From positions 310,001 through 374,000 of the forward strand of contig MU839831.1 of NCBI GenBank assembly GCA_030411725.1: a DNA stretch of 64,000 nt, in the 5' to 3' direction. Below are positions 9,532 through 21,733 of the stretch, in pieces (the stretch's first letter is position 1; each line of letters opens with the position of its first letter). Made by a program: the position numbers and the translations under genes. The DNA comes from Echria macrotheca. Its lineage: Eukaryota; Ascomycota; Sordariomycetes; Sordariales; Schizotheciaceae. A model generated the notes under the pieces. That model did not search any database. It worked only from the letters and a program-made list of their open reading frames with translations, and had not been told where the DNA came from.

Positions 9532-10840
9532 GGCCCGTCGTTGGGCGGAGGCGGCGTCGAAGCGAGAGCGGACGGAACGGCGCCAGCGTGGCGGCTGTGA
9601 TGCGTAGTGGGCGCAAAGGGAGTTCTAGCGACAATAGCCTCAAGCAACTAACTGGCGGGCGAGAATAAAGCGAGCTGTCAGGCGGAGCGCTGCAAACGGC
9701 GCAGCTGTCCGGGTACTTGAGCCGCCGAAACAAACACGTCAGCAGCGAAGGTAGAAGTCGCGCTGTCGCTGTCCCAGCATAGCGCGGTCTTCTAATTGCG
9801 ATGTAGCGCGCTAAGAACCATTGAACTGTGCAGAGAAAAAAAGGCCGAGAGCGAATGGAAAGACGGTTGCGAGAACTGTCAAAGGTTTCGAAACGACAGA
9901 TCACAAGGGACCCAAATTGCGTCAAGTCGGCTGGATCCACGACGTCGGGGCAGATGCGTCCCCAGATCTGCGGCGATGCACCAATCGGGTGCGAGAACAC
10001 ACCCGCTTTCTGGGCACGCAATCAACTGATCCCCGGCTTTTGTCCTCCTTCCACCCGAGACCGGGTTTGAAGTTCTCGTCGGTGCTTTTGCATCTTCAAT
10101 AGTGTACTTGAACTCGCTTCTATATAGTGTATTCTACTCTGCAAGAGGCTTAGCTCCTGGTCAGTGAGCATTGTCGAGCTTCATTCAACTCCAAGAGCGC
10201 GCGTCTTGTGCCTTTGGAACTGTCCGGTGACTCTGAATGGTTGAATGGTGGCTGAATAGGTATCTGATCAAGTCAGTCTCGTTATCCGTCGATCTGGTGT
10301 GATCGCGCAAGTTCCCAGCCCTGAGCCCTGGATTTTCGTTGTGTGCATTTGTGCGAGAATGGAGAATGGCAGCTCTGTAATGGGAAGCTTTCGTCCCATT
10401 GCTGTCGGTGCGTTCGGACCAGACGCGAACACGTGACTCTGAAATCCACTCAAGAAATCGCTGCGCGTCAACCGCGTCGCTCTTCCCCACATCTCGCGCG
10501 CAGGACTCGTCAACGCGACTTTTCGTGCCCCGACCAATTTCCTCGTCCACCACCCCAGCCGCCGGTCCATCCACCCACACCACCTTACAGGTTATCATCG
10601 CCTTCGCCGCGCCAGCACAGCCTCGCGCGCAATCCCAAATCCCTCCACATTCGCGGCCTCCAGCTGTGATATTCCTCTTTGATATCAGTCACGCTCTCTC
10701 TGTTCTGTTCCATCGCCATCTTCGTGCCTGGCTCCGCGGTCACAGAGAAGCCGCCCTCCTCCCCGCCGACCGCTCCCCTCCCACCGACCGCTCCCCTCCC
10801 ACCGACCGCTCCTAACCCCGCCACATCAGTCACCGCCACC
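9532..10840. promoter_or_regulatory. Divergent promoter region of the EamA transporter and mbp1
   Basis: 1.3 kb between the two starts. It contains ACGCG at 10423-10427, CACGTG at 10430-10435 and a second ACGCG at 10513-10517. ACGCG is the core of the MCB element bound by the MBF complex that contains Mbp1, so autoregulation is possible (inference). The mbp1 leader then runs into an 18-bp repeat at 10767-10812. The reading frame of mbp1 stays open upstream of its ATG back to about 10679, but has no in-frame ATG there. Confidence 0.4.
10767..10812 (+). repeat. 18-bp tandem repeat in the mbp1 leader
   Basis: Two full units of cgaccgctcccctcccac (10767-10784 and 10785-10802) and a partial third (10803-10812), 28 bases before the mbp1 ATG. 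The period is a multiple of three and the frame is open, so if read it would encode a Thr-Ala-Pro-Leu-Pro-Pro repeat joined to Mbp1. The strand is C-rich throughout. Confidence 0.8.
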
Positions 10841-13060
10841 ATGGCCAAAGGAGATGGCAAGATATATAGCGCCACATACAGCGGTGTAAGTGTTCTCCCT
10901 GTCCCACCGCCGACTCTGGCCGAGTCGCGGAAATGCGCAATGGCTGACTAACTCAACCCTCGATGTCAGATCCCCGTGTGGGAATACCAATTCGGCGAGG
11001 ATCTCAAAGAACATGTGATGCGCCGTCGCCAGGACGACTGGATCAATGCGACACACATCCTAAAGGCTGTTGGCCTCGACAAACCGGCACGCACGAGGGT
11101 TCTGGAGCGCGAGGTTCAAAAGGACACTCACGAGAAGATCCAAGGTGGCTACGGAAAATACCAAGGTCGGGATTGCTGAGCTTCCGCATGCGACCGCGCT
11201 GATCTTGACACTCCTGCAGGTACATGGATTCCGCTCGAATCTGGCATTGCGCTGGCCAGGCGAAACAACATCTACGAACAGCTGCGACCCATCTTCGAGT
11301 ATCAGCCAGGCAACGAGAGCCCTCCGCCTGCGCCAAGACATGCCAGCAAGCCCAAGGTTCCGAAGCCTAGGCCTGCTGTTCCAAAATGGAACAGTAAGTC
11401 GACCAAGAACAACGCTGTGTCGCGAGCCAACACCTTCTCACAAGCCCTGCAAGGTGCTCCCGTCCAAGAAGAATACGACGGTGGGGATACCCACATGCAC
11501 GAAGACGACACGCCCGACAACCTTACCGTCGCGTCCGCCTCGTACATGGGCGAAGAAGATGGCTATGACATGTCACAGTTCTCGACCGGCCACCGCAAGC
11601 GAAAGCGGGACGACCTGGTACAGGATATGACAGAGCAGCAGCACGCCATGTACGGCGACGAGCTGCTGGATTACTTCTTGCTTTCTAGAAACGAGCAGCC
11701 AGCCGTTCGGCCTGACCCCCCAACCAATTTCCAGCCCGATTGGCCCATCGACCATGACCGGCATACATCACTTCACTGGGCGTCAGCTATGGGCGACGTC
11801 GAAGTCATGAAGCAGCTCAAGCGCTTCGGGGCGAACCTCTTGTCACGCAACATTCGCGGGGAAACGCCGCTGATGCGTGCTGTCCATTTCACCAACTGCT
11901 GTGAGAAGTCAACGTTTCCCCAGGTTTTGAAGGAGCTGTTCACAACCATCGACGCTCGCGACAGCTCAGGCGCCACCGTCATCCACCATGCCGCCGCGCA
12001 GAAAACCGGCCGCGTGAGCCAGTCAGCCTCGCGCTACTACCTCGATCACATCCTGAACGAGCTGCAAGTCGCACACGATCGCCATGTGGTTCAGCAGGTC
12101 ATCGATGCTCAAGACAACGATGGAAACACGGCCATCCATCTAGCGGCGCAACAAGGTGCTCGAAAATGCATCCGCGCGCTTCTCGGCCGCGGCGCATCTG
12201 TTGACATTCCAAACCACGAGGGTCGTACGGCGCAGGACCAGATCAAAGAGCTCAACGACCAAGCGGTCAAGTCCAAGGCTTCCCGCTCAGGGCCACAACG
12301 ATCATCCAGCCCTTTCGGCCCCGACTCGCAGCGCCATAGCACCTTCCGCGATGCGCTCGGTGAAACCGGCTCCAAATCCGCCGCGAGCTTTACCAGCGAG
12401 GCTGCCAACATGGTGCAGTCCCGCATGACGTCGCTGGTGATGCAGAAATTCCAGGACCTGGCGCACAGCTATGATCAAGAACTCAAGGAGAAGGAGGAAG
12501 CCGAGAGAGAAGCGCGCAGGATCCTGATCAACACAAAGGCCGAGCTAGAAAACCTCCGCACTTCGATTGCCGATCTCGAATCTCGTCTCGAGGCCGACGA
12601 AGCCGCGGCCAAGACCGAAGCCGAGGCCTCCGCCCTGCACAAGCAGGTGCTCGACTGCGTGATCCGCCAGAACCGCATCGCCGTAGCCCAGGCGGTCGAG
12701 CAGCAGCTCGCAGCGCTCGTCAACGGCGACGCCGACCACAGCGGCGCAAACGACTCCCTCGAGGAGCGCCTGCAGCTCGCCGCCGAAGTGCGCGACCTGC
12801 TGCGCGAGCAGCGTTTGACGGAAGCCGAGTACGTCGAGGCGCGCGGCATGCTCGGGACGAGCGAGAAGATCGACAAGTACCGACACCTGCTGCGCAGCTG
12901 CCTGTCGGGCGAGGACCAGGATTTGTTTGATGCCAACCTCGAGGAGATGATCAGGCTGATGGAGGACGAGGCCGGGGAGACCATGGTCATGGGCAATCAT
13001 GCTCACCACCACCAACACCAGCACGGCGCCGCCGAGCCCATGGAAATTGCCGCCTTGTAG
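10841..13060 (+). CDS. mbp1: APSES (KilA-N) cell-cycle transcription factor Mbp1, three exons
   Basis: DNA-binding subunit of the MBF complex, which drives G1/S genes through MCB elements. Exons: 10841-10885, 10970-11165, 11220-13060; 693 residues. Residues about 8-105 are the APSES/KilA-N domain, with the diagnostic IYSATYSG, VWEYQF, DDWINATHILKAVG, TRVLEREVQK and GGYGKYQGTWIPLE. Ankyrin repeats lie at about 258-410 (HTSLHWASAMGDVEVMKQL; NTAIHLAAQQGARKCIRALL). A Glu/Ala-rich coiled coil follows at about 490-580, then the C-terminal helical region that binds Swi6 in yeast. Intron 1 has GTAAGT and a CTGACTAAC branch. Intron 2 (11166-11219) has an unusual GTCGGG donor, but the join is dictated by the conserved YQG-TWIPL sequence. 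Domain order and sequence favour Mbp1 over Swi4 or Swi6. Confidence 0.92.
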
Positions 13061-16000
13061 GACCGGGCTGGTCTCTCGATGCGACGTGGGTTCGGGGGTG
13101 GGCTGCGCGGCGGTCTGGGCGGTCTGCTCGAGAAGTTGAGGGAGGAGGCCGAGTACCGACGGCTGTTTGATGACTTTGTGATGGATGTTTGGTGAGCAAG
13201 GGTCGTGTGGTTCCTTCGAAGTTTCGACATGTTGCTCGATTCAACCTCATCCCTCCCTTCCAGCACATCAGTCTTATCACAGGTATCGACGATTGGAGGA
13301 GTCTTGGTGAGAGCGAGTACTCGGATGGCAATACCTTCGCCTCCCTCTGTCTCTTGCTCTCTCTGTATTCTCTCCACCTTCTTTCCTCCCTCTTCTTCGG
13401 CTTCTACCATCGTCTGTCAAAGTCCATGAACCCGAAGGCTTTGTTTTCTTTTTTTGTTATTTTGTCAAAGGGGGTGTTGTGTTTCTTCCATGTTCCAGTC
13501 TAGACTCTGGAAAGTGGGAGACGGGTGCAAGAACTGGGATGGTTTGGTTGTGTTTGTATTTGGATCCTCGGCGTTTAGACCAACTGGAACTGGTCGGGGA
13601 CACACGGACGGAGTGAGGGACGGAGGGGGTCTGTTTGTTTTGTCCAATTCCAGGGACGGCTAGGGGTTCAAAGAGGGAAGGGAAGGAGCATGTTCATGTT
13701 CTGTTTGTGGTTTACTCTACTTTGTTTCTGTTTGCTCATACCCCATACCCCCCGAGTTCGGTTATGGTATATTCGGCTTCGGCTTCGGCGTTTTGTACGG
13801 ATACCTAGGAAAGTCGTTATCACCTAGATACCTCACGCTCATTGTGTGAGCGGTACTAGGTCTACTGGTTTACGGCAGGGTTGTGTTGTATTTGTATATA
13901 TGTGTTGAGTTGGTACGGGAGTACGTGGAGCAGCAGGAGTTGGAACGTCCTCGCCGGCCTTTGGCCCTTGGCCCAAGGCGGGTGTAGATAGCTTGGAAGC
14001 GGAATGGGAGGGGCGACATAGCCCTTGTTTCTCAACATTTGCATGGTGCTGTGCTCTGCGTGCGTACATGTTTAAACTCGACGCTTGCTGTCGTGAGGTG
14101 TTGCGGAACAAGTCTTGATCATAACAAAAAATACTCGTCATCCAGGTGTGATGCTTTGTTACGGTGTGAGGACGCAAGTGGGAGCTCCTCACAGGGCACA
14201 GTCCAAAGCATCAAGACCAGTCCCTGGCTACGGTGCAGAGACTTTTATGAAACGTTTGCGGCTGCGACATCTACGGCCACCCTTCTACGGTTTACCTTCA
14301 CGGAAGCACTACGGTTCATAGGATGAGGTCGTCTCCATTGTGGCTTGCGTCTCGAACAGGGACATTGTGCTGGTCAGGCATCAAGGTATTCATGGCCAGA
14401 TGGCAAGAAATCATGGCATGGAGAAGACACGGAGAACATCATGCTGTGCCCGACATCCTGGCCGCGAGGAGGCCGTGTGCTGCCAACCATCCTGTCCTTT
14501 CCCAGAGCTCATCGGTCATCTATCTGCCTACAGAGGCTCGTGAAAACTTTCTCTCACGCAGTCGCGTAAGCCATCAGTCACCGGCGGGCCGGTCACTCAG
14601 ACGCAGTGGCGGTGAAGGCAAATTGGGGCGAACTGTGTGGGTCATCGTGACAAACTTCGTCCACGCTGATGACTGGAACTTACCGAGCCGGCCGATAGAT
14701 AACCCACCGATTCATTTCAAGCTGTATGCCCCTCTGGGATGATGCGTAATGCTCATGAAAGGTTGACACAGCCGGCTGCGGGTCCAGTTCCGAGCCCTTC
14801 ATATCGTTGGTGACGATGGGTCAGACAGGTGTGGACCGCCGAAAGAGGAACAACGCAGAGCCTTGAGTCCAACATCACTGATCGGGCGTTGTTCCCGCGA
14901 TATGTGATAGGGGGCAGGCTTTATGACTCGCGCGCAAGGCTCGGCCCCTTTCCACGATCGAGATGCACCGGCAGAGCCTCGTCGCCGGACCCCCACAACC
15001 CGCTCTTCCTCTGGCGTTAATGCGATCCCCTGACCCCATTCATCGGTCACGAAGAAGCAACAAGCTGCTCGTTGGGAGAAGGACTGACCGCCCTCCGTTT
15101 CTCGAGTCGGTCCCGACGACCCCTAGCCGCCGGATGATGGGTTGATAGCTTTGCTGAACAATGGGTTGACGAATCCAGCACCGCGCCTTTCATTTGTTGC
15201 GATACGAGCACCCACACCCCTCTGAACGATGCTAACCCCTTTTTCGCCATGTATGGGACCGTGGTGGTATCCCCTGTGGGCCAATGTCGACTCCCCGCCA
15301 GTCCTCCTCCTGTCCCTCCAAGACGACCCTATCGACGGCCCGGCGCGGATCCAGTCATGAAGTTCTGCCTGCCTGCTCACCCATTGGCAGCATGACAGCT
15401 TCGTCGACGTGTGCCTCTCGGGGCCGAGACGCGTCCGGGTCGAAGGGGGGGCAAGGCGGCAGTCCGCGGACTGGTTCCCCTTTGCAGCCCACAACCGATG
15501 CTGCCGGCGAGAAGGGCGGTGTGGTTCCCGCGAGGTTGTCATCCGCTTTTCAATGATTGCGTTACTCCGAAGTGTCACGCGGGCCCCAACGTCGGGGAGA
15601 CGCCTTCAGAAACTCGCCGCTGTGGGGCCACGGGTCGCTCTGCTCGTCGTTAGCGGGAGAGGCTCTGCGCCGCAGAAACGAATAGCCGGGTGTTTACGCA
15701 ATGGCTCAAGGGCTCAGCCGCGCTGATGGCGTCTTGGGCGCTCGAGTCAAGCCAGCCTCGTAACAGCTGGGCTCAGCTGAAGTCGTATCCACCGCGGGCC
15801 GGCATTCGGCCCCCAACATCGACACCGGCCGGAGGATAGCACCGCGATGTTTGGGATTCCGGATTAACCGGTGGTCCGAAGCGGCCGTCGGTCGTATCCT
15901 GGCCACTCAGGGCGCCATGGCGGTGGATCATAAAGACGTAATGGTTGGTGTTGTCGCTTGATCAGTCTGCCTCGGACGGCAATGCGTTTCTGGCTTCTGG

Positions 16001-19000
16001 TTGGATACCGACTAGATGGGGTGTGAACAAGGCCAAAACACGACCAGATTCTGCAGCCGTGTCAGGTTCGAATTGCTTGTTTTTGTCGATGCACAATTCG
16101 TATCCCATCCTGTGACTCGTCATGCGGCCGCTCCCAAGCCCCTAGTGCGCTGCATACCGTTCGCTTTGGCGATTCGAGAGGCGACCGGACGCCGTCTTCC
16201 AAGATTGACCATGGACTGCGAAGAGGTGGCAAAGGAGGGAAGCGGGCGCCGACGGAGCGACATGGCGGCGGACGGCAGCTGATTGACCATCTAGGCAGCC
16301 AATCCCACAGCTGCAACCGAGTCGCCTCAACGGCGGTCTCTCGGTCGACCTGCGAAGCAGCACATGCACAACATTGCAGCCGAGACAGAAGACGGTTGGA
16401 AGGTTGGAGTAAGTAAAACTAGCGGTCAACGACGAAGAGGGGCCGATGATGGAAAGTGGGAGGGGTCCACGGAGACTTGCAGGTCCGAGATCGTCCCCCA
16501 CCTACCTTATTTGCCAAATCCATCGCGTTCCCTCAAGCTCAACCTCGCGTCGACTCAAACTGCATCAAGAAGACTGCAGGTTGCCAACTTGTTGGTGGAA
16601 AAGGATGCCCGTTGCTGACGGCAAGCAAGCAAGAGCAGCGGAAGGGATTGCGGAACCGACAAGCGGGAGGTGCATGCGCAGGGATCCGAGGAAGGGGAGG
16701 GCACCCCCCCTGCTTCCATAGGGCTGAAGTGCATCGGAGTGGTCGGGACGCCATCGCACACATCACACACTCGGTCGCGCTGTGTCAGCAACTGGAAGGC
16801 CATCTTTCCGGGCCGTAAGCGCTTAGCCAGCCGGATCGGGACACGGTCGCAATAGTGTAAATCGCCGCCATGTGCGTCTTGGGGTTGGCGGCGATCAGAA
16901 GCCCGCCTTCCTGCACCGCAGCCGTGTGATGCCGAGAAGGAAGTCGCCGATTACACAATATCGACGTGGGCATGCGGCGCGGTTCCCAAGGGCCCCGAAC
17001 CATCCAAAAAAGCATCGCAGCCAACGGTTGCCAACGTTAGCTGATCCTCCGAAAGCGCCGCGTCTGCAAGTGGAATGGCGCAATGCGGAGGGGCACCATC
17101 GCGCCTGTGCGGTCCGCCTGTTCATCACCGCCATGTCTCTCGTCGTCGTCGCACCACAAACAGCCGCCCATGCCGATGCGCGGCACGAGGATTCCTCTGC
17201 TATTCCGGGCTGCTCGCCGTGTGTGTGTGCTCGTCGAGATGCCAGCTTGGAAGTGGCGACGGGACACAACAGGATCGTGTGCCGCGTGCGTCTGGGCTCT
17301 TGTGGCTTTTCAGCTGCCTTCGTCGTGGGATGCACCAAAATCCTTGGTAGCGGGCCCAGGAGGGAGCACTCGAGTGGTCGAGTTACAATACCTGGAGCTT
17401 GGCTGCCGATACGATTGGGGCAACATGTTGCGGTACCTTGCATCTCCCAACCCTCCAGATCGCGATGGATGACGCACCGCGGCACTGAGTTGTCGATGGG
17501 TGGACAGCTTGATAGGCCATTGGGAGCTGGATCCCGAGCAAGTTGATACAGACTCGATTTGATCTCAGGTCCCAGAGCTGGTGGAGAGGGGCCGCAACCA
17601 ACCAGGAGGGGCAGAGCTCCACCAGATGGCGCTCGAGGCCAGCTGAACTCCCCGCAGCATCTCTCAATCAAACCTCCAAAACTGCCCGGCGGAACCTCAA
17701 TCTTCGCAGCGTTGCAGCGCCGATCGTCGACACCCGGTGCTCAATCTCGCTCGGGGACCCGAGAGCGGACTTCGCTAGTTACATGCCTCTGTTGGTCATC
17801 CCACTCTCTACGCACCCCCCAATATTGAACTGATTATTAGATTACAGCTGTTAGATTAGTGATGACCTGGGGTCGCCCAAAGTCCGATGTCTGAACCCGA
17901 CGTCGGTATCGTCCCGTGGTCCACGACCAACCACGCGACTCCTAGCTCGACAAGTCGCTCTCGTTCATTAGGTCCGGCTAGCTTCGTGCTTTCGTGAGCT
18001 TATCATGCGAGGTGCGAGCGGGGCGCCTGCAGCTGCACCCAAACGACGAAGCGGACGGGGCCTTTGCATCTGGCATCGCATCGCATCTGACTTGGACGTT
18101 TGGATCGGCTAAGGATTCCATCGTGGGGCGGGGCCTTTCGGTGAGATACCCACCAGGCCGGATATTGTCCTCACCTCGGTAACAACTGGGTAACGGGTTC
18201 CCGGATTGGCGACAGCCCTCGTTACAAGGCTGGCTGGCGGGTCACCGAGAACGGCCACAATCCGCGGGACTCGGTGGAAGCCCTGTGCTAATTCGCCGAG
18301 CTGTTCTGGACCGGATGACAGGCGAAAACGTGGGTGGCGCCCGTGTAGGGTGCCATTAATACCGTAGGGCTCACTCAGGGCTCAACGCTCCCAGCTGAGG
18401 CAGCGGGGTGGAAGACCAATCGAACCCAGCTGTCAAGCACGCAAACAGGGACCATCCATCCACTTCCTTGATTGCTGGGCTGCACGGCTACCCCACCGTA
18501 GGGTTGCTCGGCCTGTCTGAATAGCAGCATTGGACCTCTTTTACGCGTCGGGAGCGCGCTATGGACGCCAGCCAGGCTGGATCTAGGGTCCCGGGATGGA
18601 TACCCCGCCCTCTGAACGCCGGCGGACCGAGCTAAAGTGCCATGGCTGACAAGGCCCAGAGGCTCAAAGACGCCTGACGGCCGAAATGAGGTTGGAGAGA
18701 GACGACTGGGAGCCGGCTGGGAACAACAGGGATGACGGCTTGCCAATTGCTAATCCACACGTCAAATTCCCACGGCTCCAGAGGAGCGCGCTGCTCACCG
18801 CAGGCGACATGGCTTCCCGCCGTCATCTTTGCGTCGTCCGTATTCGACCGCCAGCCACCCGACGCGCATCGCTTCAGCATCCCATGTTGCCGCTCTCCTT
18901 CGTTACGGCCGTCTTCGGTGGCGCTTGCCGGCCGGCCCAGGAACAGGCCCGGCAACATTGGACATTTACGTATCGTCACCCTTGGGTTAAGCTAATATCA

Positions 19001-20299
19001 GCCCCCTGGCGTGTGCTTACTGCAGACAGGCAGCTGGCTGGCTGTCTCTCACAAGGACTTTCCTGGTTGACCCGGTACAACTGGACATGTCACGACCGAG
19101 TTGTACCTACGACCACCTTCCCTGGCTTGGCTCCCCCCACCATCACCGATGGTTTCAGAGGGCTGCTCGCCAAAAGGGTCCATCTGCCCCATGACTGACT
19201 AACGTCGGCCCTCTGGCCGTCAATTGGCCGTTCTGCATGGGGAATTCGGCGGGAGGCTGAAATATACAGCTGGGTGCGACCTCCCAATTTTGAGCGTAAT
19301 TACTGCTCTTCCCAGTTAGAAGCAATGCGCACCTGCAGACTGCAGCCCTAAGCCCCTCCTCCCTCGCGCCCTGCGACCCTCCCTTCCCTTGTGACATGAC
19401 GGGGGGATGCCGGCTTCTCGATCTGATCTTTTTTGCAAAAAGACTCGTTTGGAGCATCTTGTCGTGCTCGTCCTCCTCAACTAATGGCCCGATGATACAT
19501 GGCCGTCCCCGTCCATGTCGCACAGGAGGCACCACGGGCTTACCCCCCCGGGGCACGCCTGGCGCGCTTATAAGACTTTAGGTCCGCCCACGTTTCCAAC
19601 ACCGCATGCCTCGCCTCTGGACTCCAATGGGATCTCGGCTACCCCCATCCTCCTCTTGTTTTTATTTTTAACTCTGCTCGGCGGCTGTCGTTAGCACTGG
19701 GCTCACTCATCGCGGCTGCCAGCCCACACGCCCGCATCCTCGCCGCCATCGCGTTGTGGCCCTGCGCCGAACGCGCTGAAGCCGGCAACCCTTCAGTGTA
19801 AGTCAAATCCAGACCTTCCCTTCCCGGAAGCCTCGATCTTATTGGACAATGCTACGTACCTTTTTTCTCTCACTCACTCACCCTCCTGGTTGTTTGCCCA
19901 AATTCCCCCCCTGAATGAAGCACTCTGGAATTAATTTTGTATTTTTTGTTGGTTCAGCGCCGCTTCCTCCATTGCGTTGCCTGTCAGGTTTCGCCTCGGT
20001 CAGCGTTTCCGGCGGCACTGCGGCGTGTCAAGACATCCCGCTGGACGCCGAATCGCCGGCCGCGACCCAGGGGTGTCCAAAAATTCTCGGTGCCAGCCAG
20101 GGCGAGTTGGGGCTCCTTCAGCCCGTTTGGGACACGCAAATTTCCGTGCCACCACCCTCACCACCATACCACCCCGTGGTTTAACTATAGCGCCGGCCAC
20201 CCTCCAGAACCGAGGCTTACAGCGGGCAGAAGGCCCGGTCCCTCCCCCTCGAGCTTCGGCAATCTCCTTTCTCAAGCGGCCCCGACGTCGACTGTAGGC
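13061..20299. other. 7.2-kb gene-free stretch
   Basis: Starts with the T-rich 3' flank of mbp1 (to about 13.8 kb). The rest is GC-moderate to GC-rich and CpG is not depleted, so it is not an RIP-mutated repeat. Open frames on both strands reach 224-258 codons (16872-17671), but they overlap antisense and have Arg/Ser/Pro-rich composition with no family motif. The last 500 bases are a pyrimidine-rich leader for the gene at 20300, with a likely leader intron at about 19798-19957 (GTAAGT donor, TTCAG acceptor). Confidence 0.5.
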
Positions 20300-21733
20300 A
20301 TGCCAACCCTCATCAGGCACTCTCATGGCAGCAACGTCACTCCGGAGCCGCCTGCCTTTTCAAGCCACTACTACCTTGGGGGCTCGGGCGCGCATATATA
20401 TCTCGCGCTCGCGGCCGTCGCCGTCTTCGCCGCCGTCCGCCTCGCAACAGCACGGTTTGGTCGGTCGCAGCCAGCCCCGCCGTGGGCGCCCAAACGCCAG
20501 CCTCAGGACGTCAATGACCGCCTAGGCCCGGAGTGCCGGAAGGATTCATCAGCGGCTTACCACGAGGGGCATTCAGCCGTACGATCTCCCTGGCTGGTGC
20601 GGGAGCAGTGGGGGGTCGGTCCCAGTAGCGTCGGCCACGAACCACAAGACGCCGTCCGAGGGCCGCTGGAAAACCTGTCTGCGCTTGTTGGCGCGAGACT
20701 GTGTCAGCCCGCTGGGCAGCAGCCGCGAGAGATGGAGGGGATTGACGACGGCCGGAAGAAGGATCGTTCAGGCTCAGCGTCACGTGGCGTCAGCAGTAGC
20801 AACTCCAGTGCCGCAGCCCCCGGGCACCATCAGCACACTCCCCCGCCCTTCCACGCTCACCCCGGCTCCTCGGATGAAAGAAGAGGAAGCGGTCGCTCCC
20901 CCCGCTCATCCTCCCCGGGTTCCTCCTCTGGATGCCAAAGCGGCAATTCAGATGGGTCCGGGGACAGGAAAACAAAAGGAAAGGGACCCATGGTAGGACA
21001 CAGTGGCTGGACGGCCGCCCGCCCTCCTAGCCCCTTGTTTCCACTGGACCGAGGAGCCGGGGATGCTTCGGTTGATACCGGCAGGATCATGGGAGGTTTT
21101 CAGGGAGGTTTCGCGCCGGAGGACAAGAGAAGTCTCTCCCGTCCGCTACCGCCACCGCCCCTGATGGACCCGTCTCCACACGGTCTGGTTTTTCCGTTTG
21201 AGAATCGTCGCCCTAGCTTGGCGATATCGATCGCCCCTGAACTCGACGCCAGCTTCTTCTACCAAGCGAATCCCGACTACACGGGCGAGTCCAGCTCGGC
21301 AGATGTCTACAGTTCGAGCCCTCGAAGTGCCACCGGGACGCCGCGCCGAAGGTCGTACACGAAAAGTCTCCCCATGGCAATATCCATCCCGATCACGACG
21401 TCGGCCTCGTCATCTACCGAAACCATGACGACCGGCGAGACCTTTTCGCCCTCTAGCTACCCGTCGATGTCCCCGCTTCTCCCGCCGCCGCCACCAGGCC
21501 AGGACTTTCCGTATGAATACGAGTTTGTTGGTGGGCCTGGCGGGCCAGGGATCGAAATGGCAGTGGAGGAGATTGACCTCCACGGCGAAATCATGTCGAT
21601 GACGGACGCCGACGGCCACGGATGGAAGCGCCACACGCGCGTCTACGGCGGCGGAGTATGCCTCGCATGCGCCGCAGCCGGCGAGCAGGGCGGTTTCTAC
21701 GGCGACAGAGTGCCGCTTGAGGACAGGCGGTAG
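20300..21733 (+). CDS. Putative single-pass membrane protein with low-complexity body
   Basis: A 477-residue protein without a family name I can give. Start ATG at 20300; the frame is open further upstream to 19937 but without an ATG. Residues 32-49 form one hydrophobic helix (IYLALAAVAVFAAVRLAT), probably a signal anchor. Residues 60-340 are Ser/Gly/Pro-rich and disordered, with poly-Pro (PLPPPPLMDP) and Ser runs. The C-terminal 60 residues look globular: MAVEEIDLHGEIMSM, then WKRHTRVYGGGVCLACAAAG with two Cys, ending PLEDRR. The compact tail is the part most likely to be conserved. It is isolated, with 7 kb of gene-free DNA before it and 7 kb before the next gene (5S). Confidence 0.7.
   Translation: MPTLIRHSHGSNVTPEPPAFSSHYYLGGSGAHIYLALAAVAVFAAVRLATARFGRSQPAPPWAPKRQPQDVNDRLGPECRKDSSAAYHEGHSAVRSPWLVREQWGVGPSSVGHEPQDAVRGPLENLSALVGARLCQPAGQQPREMEGIDDGRKKDRSGSASRGVSSSNSSAAAPGHHQHTPPPFHAHPGSSDERRGSGRSPRSSSPGSSSGCQSGNSDGSGDRKTKGKGPMVGHSGWTAARPPSPLFPLDRGAGDASVDTGRIMGGFQGGFAPEDKRSLSRPLPPPPLMDPSPHGLVFPFENRRPSLAISIAPELDASFFYQANPDYTGESSSADVYSSSPRSATGTPRRRSYTKSLPMAISIPITTSASSSTETMTTGETFSPSSYPSMSPLLPPPPPGQDFPYEYEFVGGPGGPGIEMAVEEIDLHGEIMSMTDADGHGWKRHTRVYGGGVCLACAAAGEQGGFYGDRVPLEDRR

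Noticed and set aside
16872..17671. Overlapping open frames of 224 (plus) and 258 (minus) codons
   Set aside because: Antisense to each other, Arg/Ser/Pro-rich composition, no domain motif, no good start context; explained by GC-rich DNA with few stops.
13061..20299. RIP-mutated transposon island
   Set aside because: CpG is abundant and TA is not enriched, the opposite of RIP.
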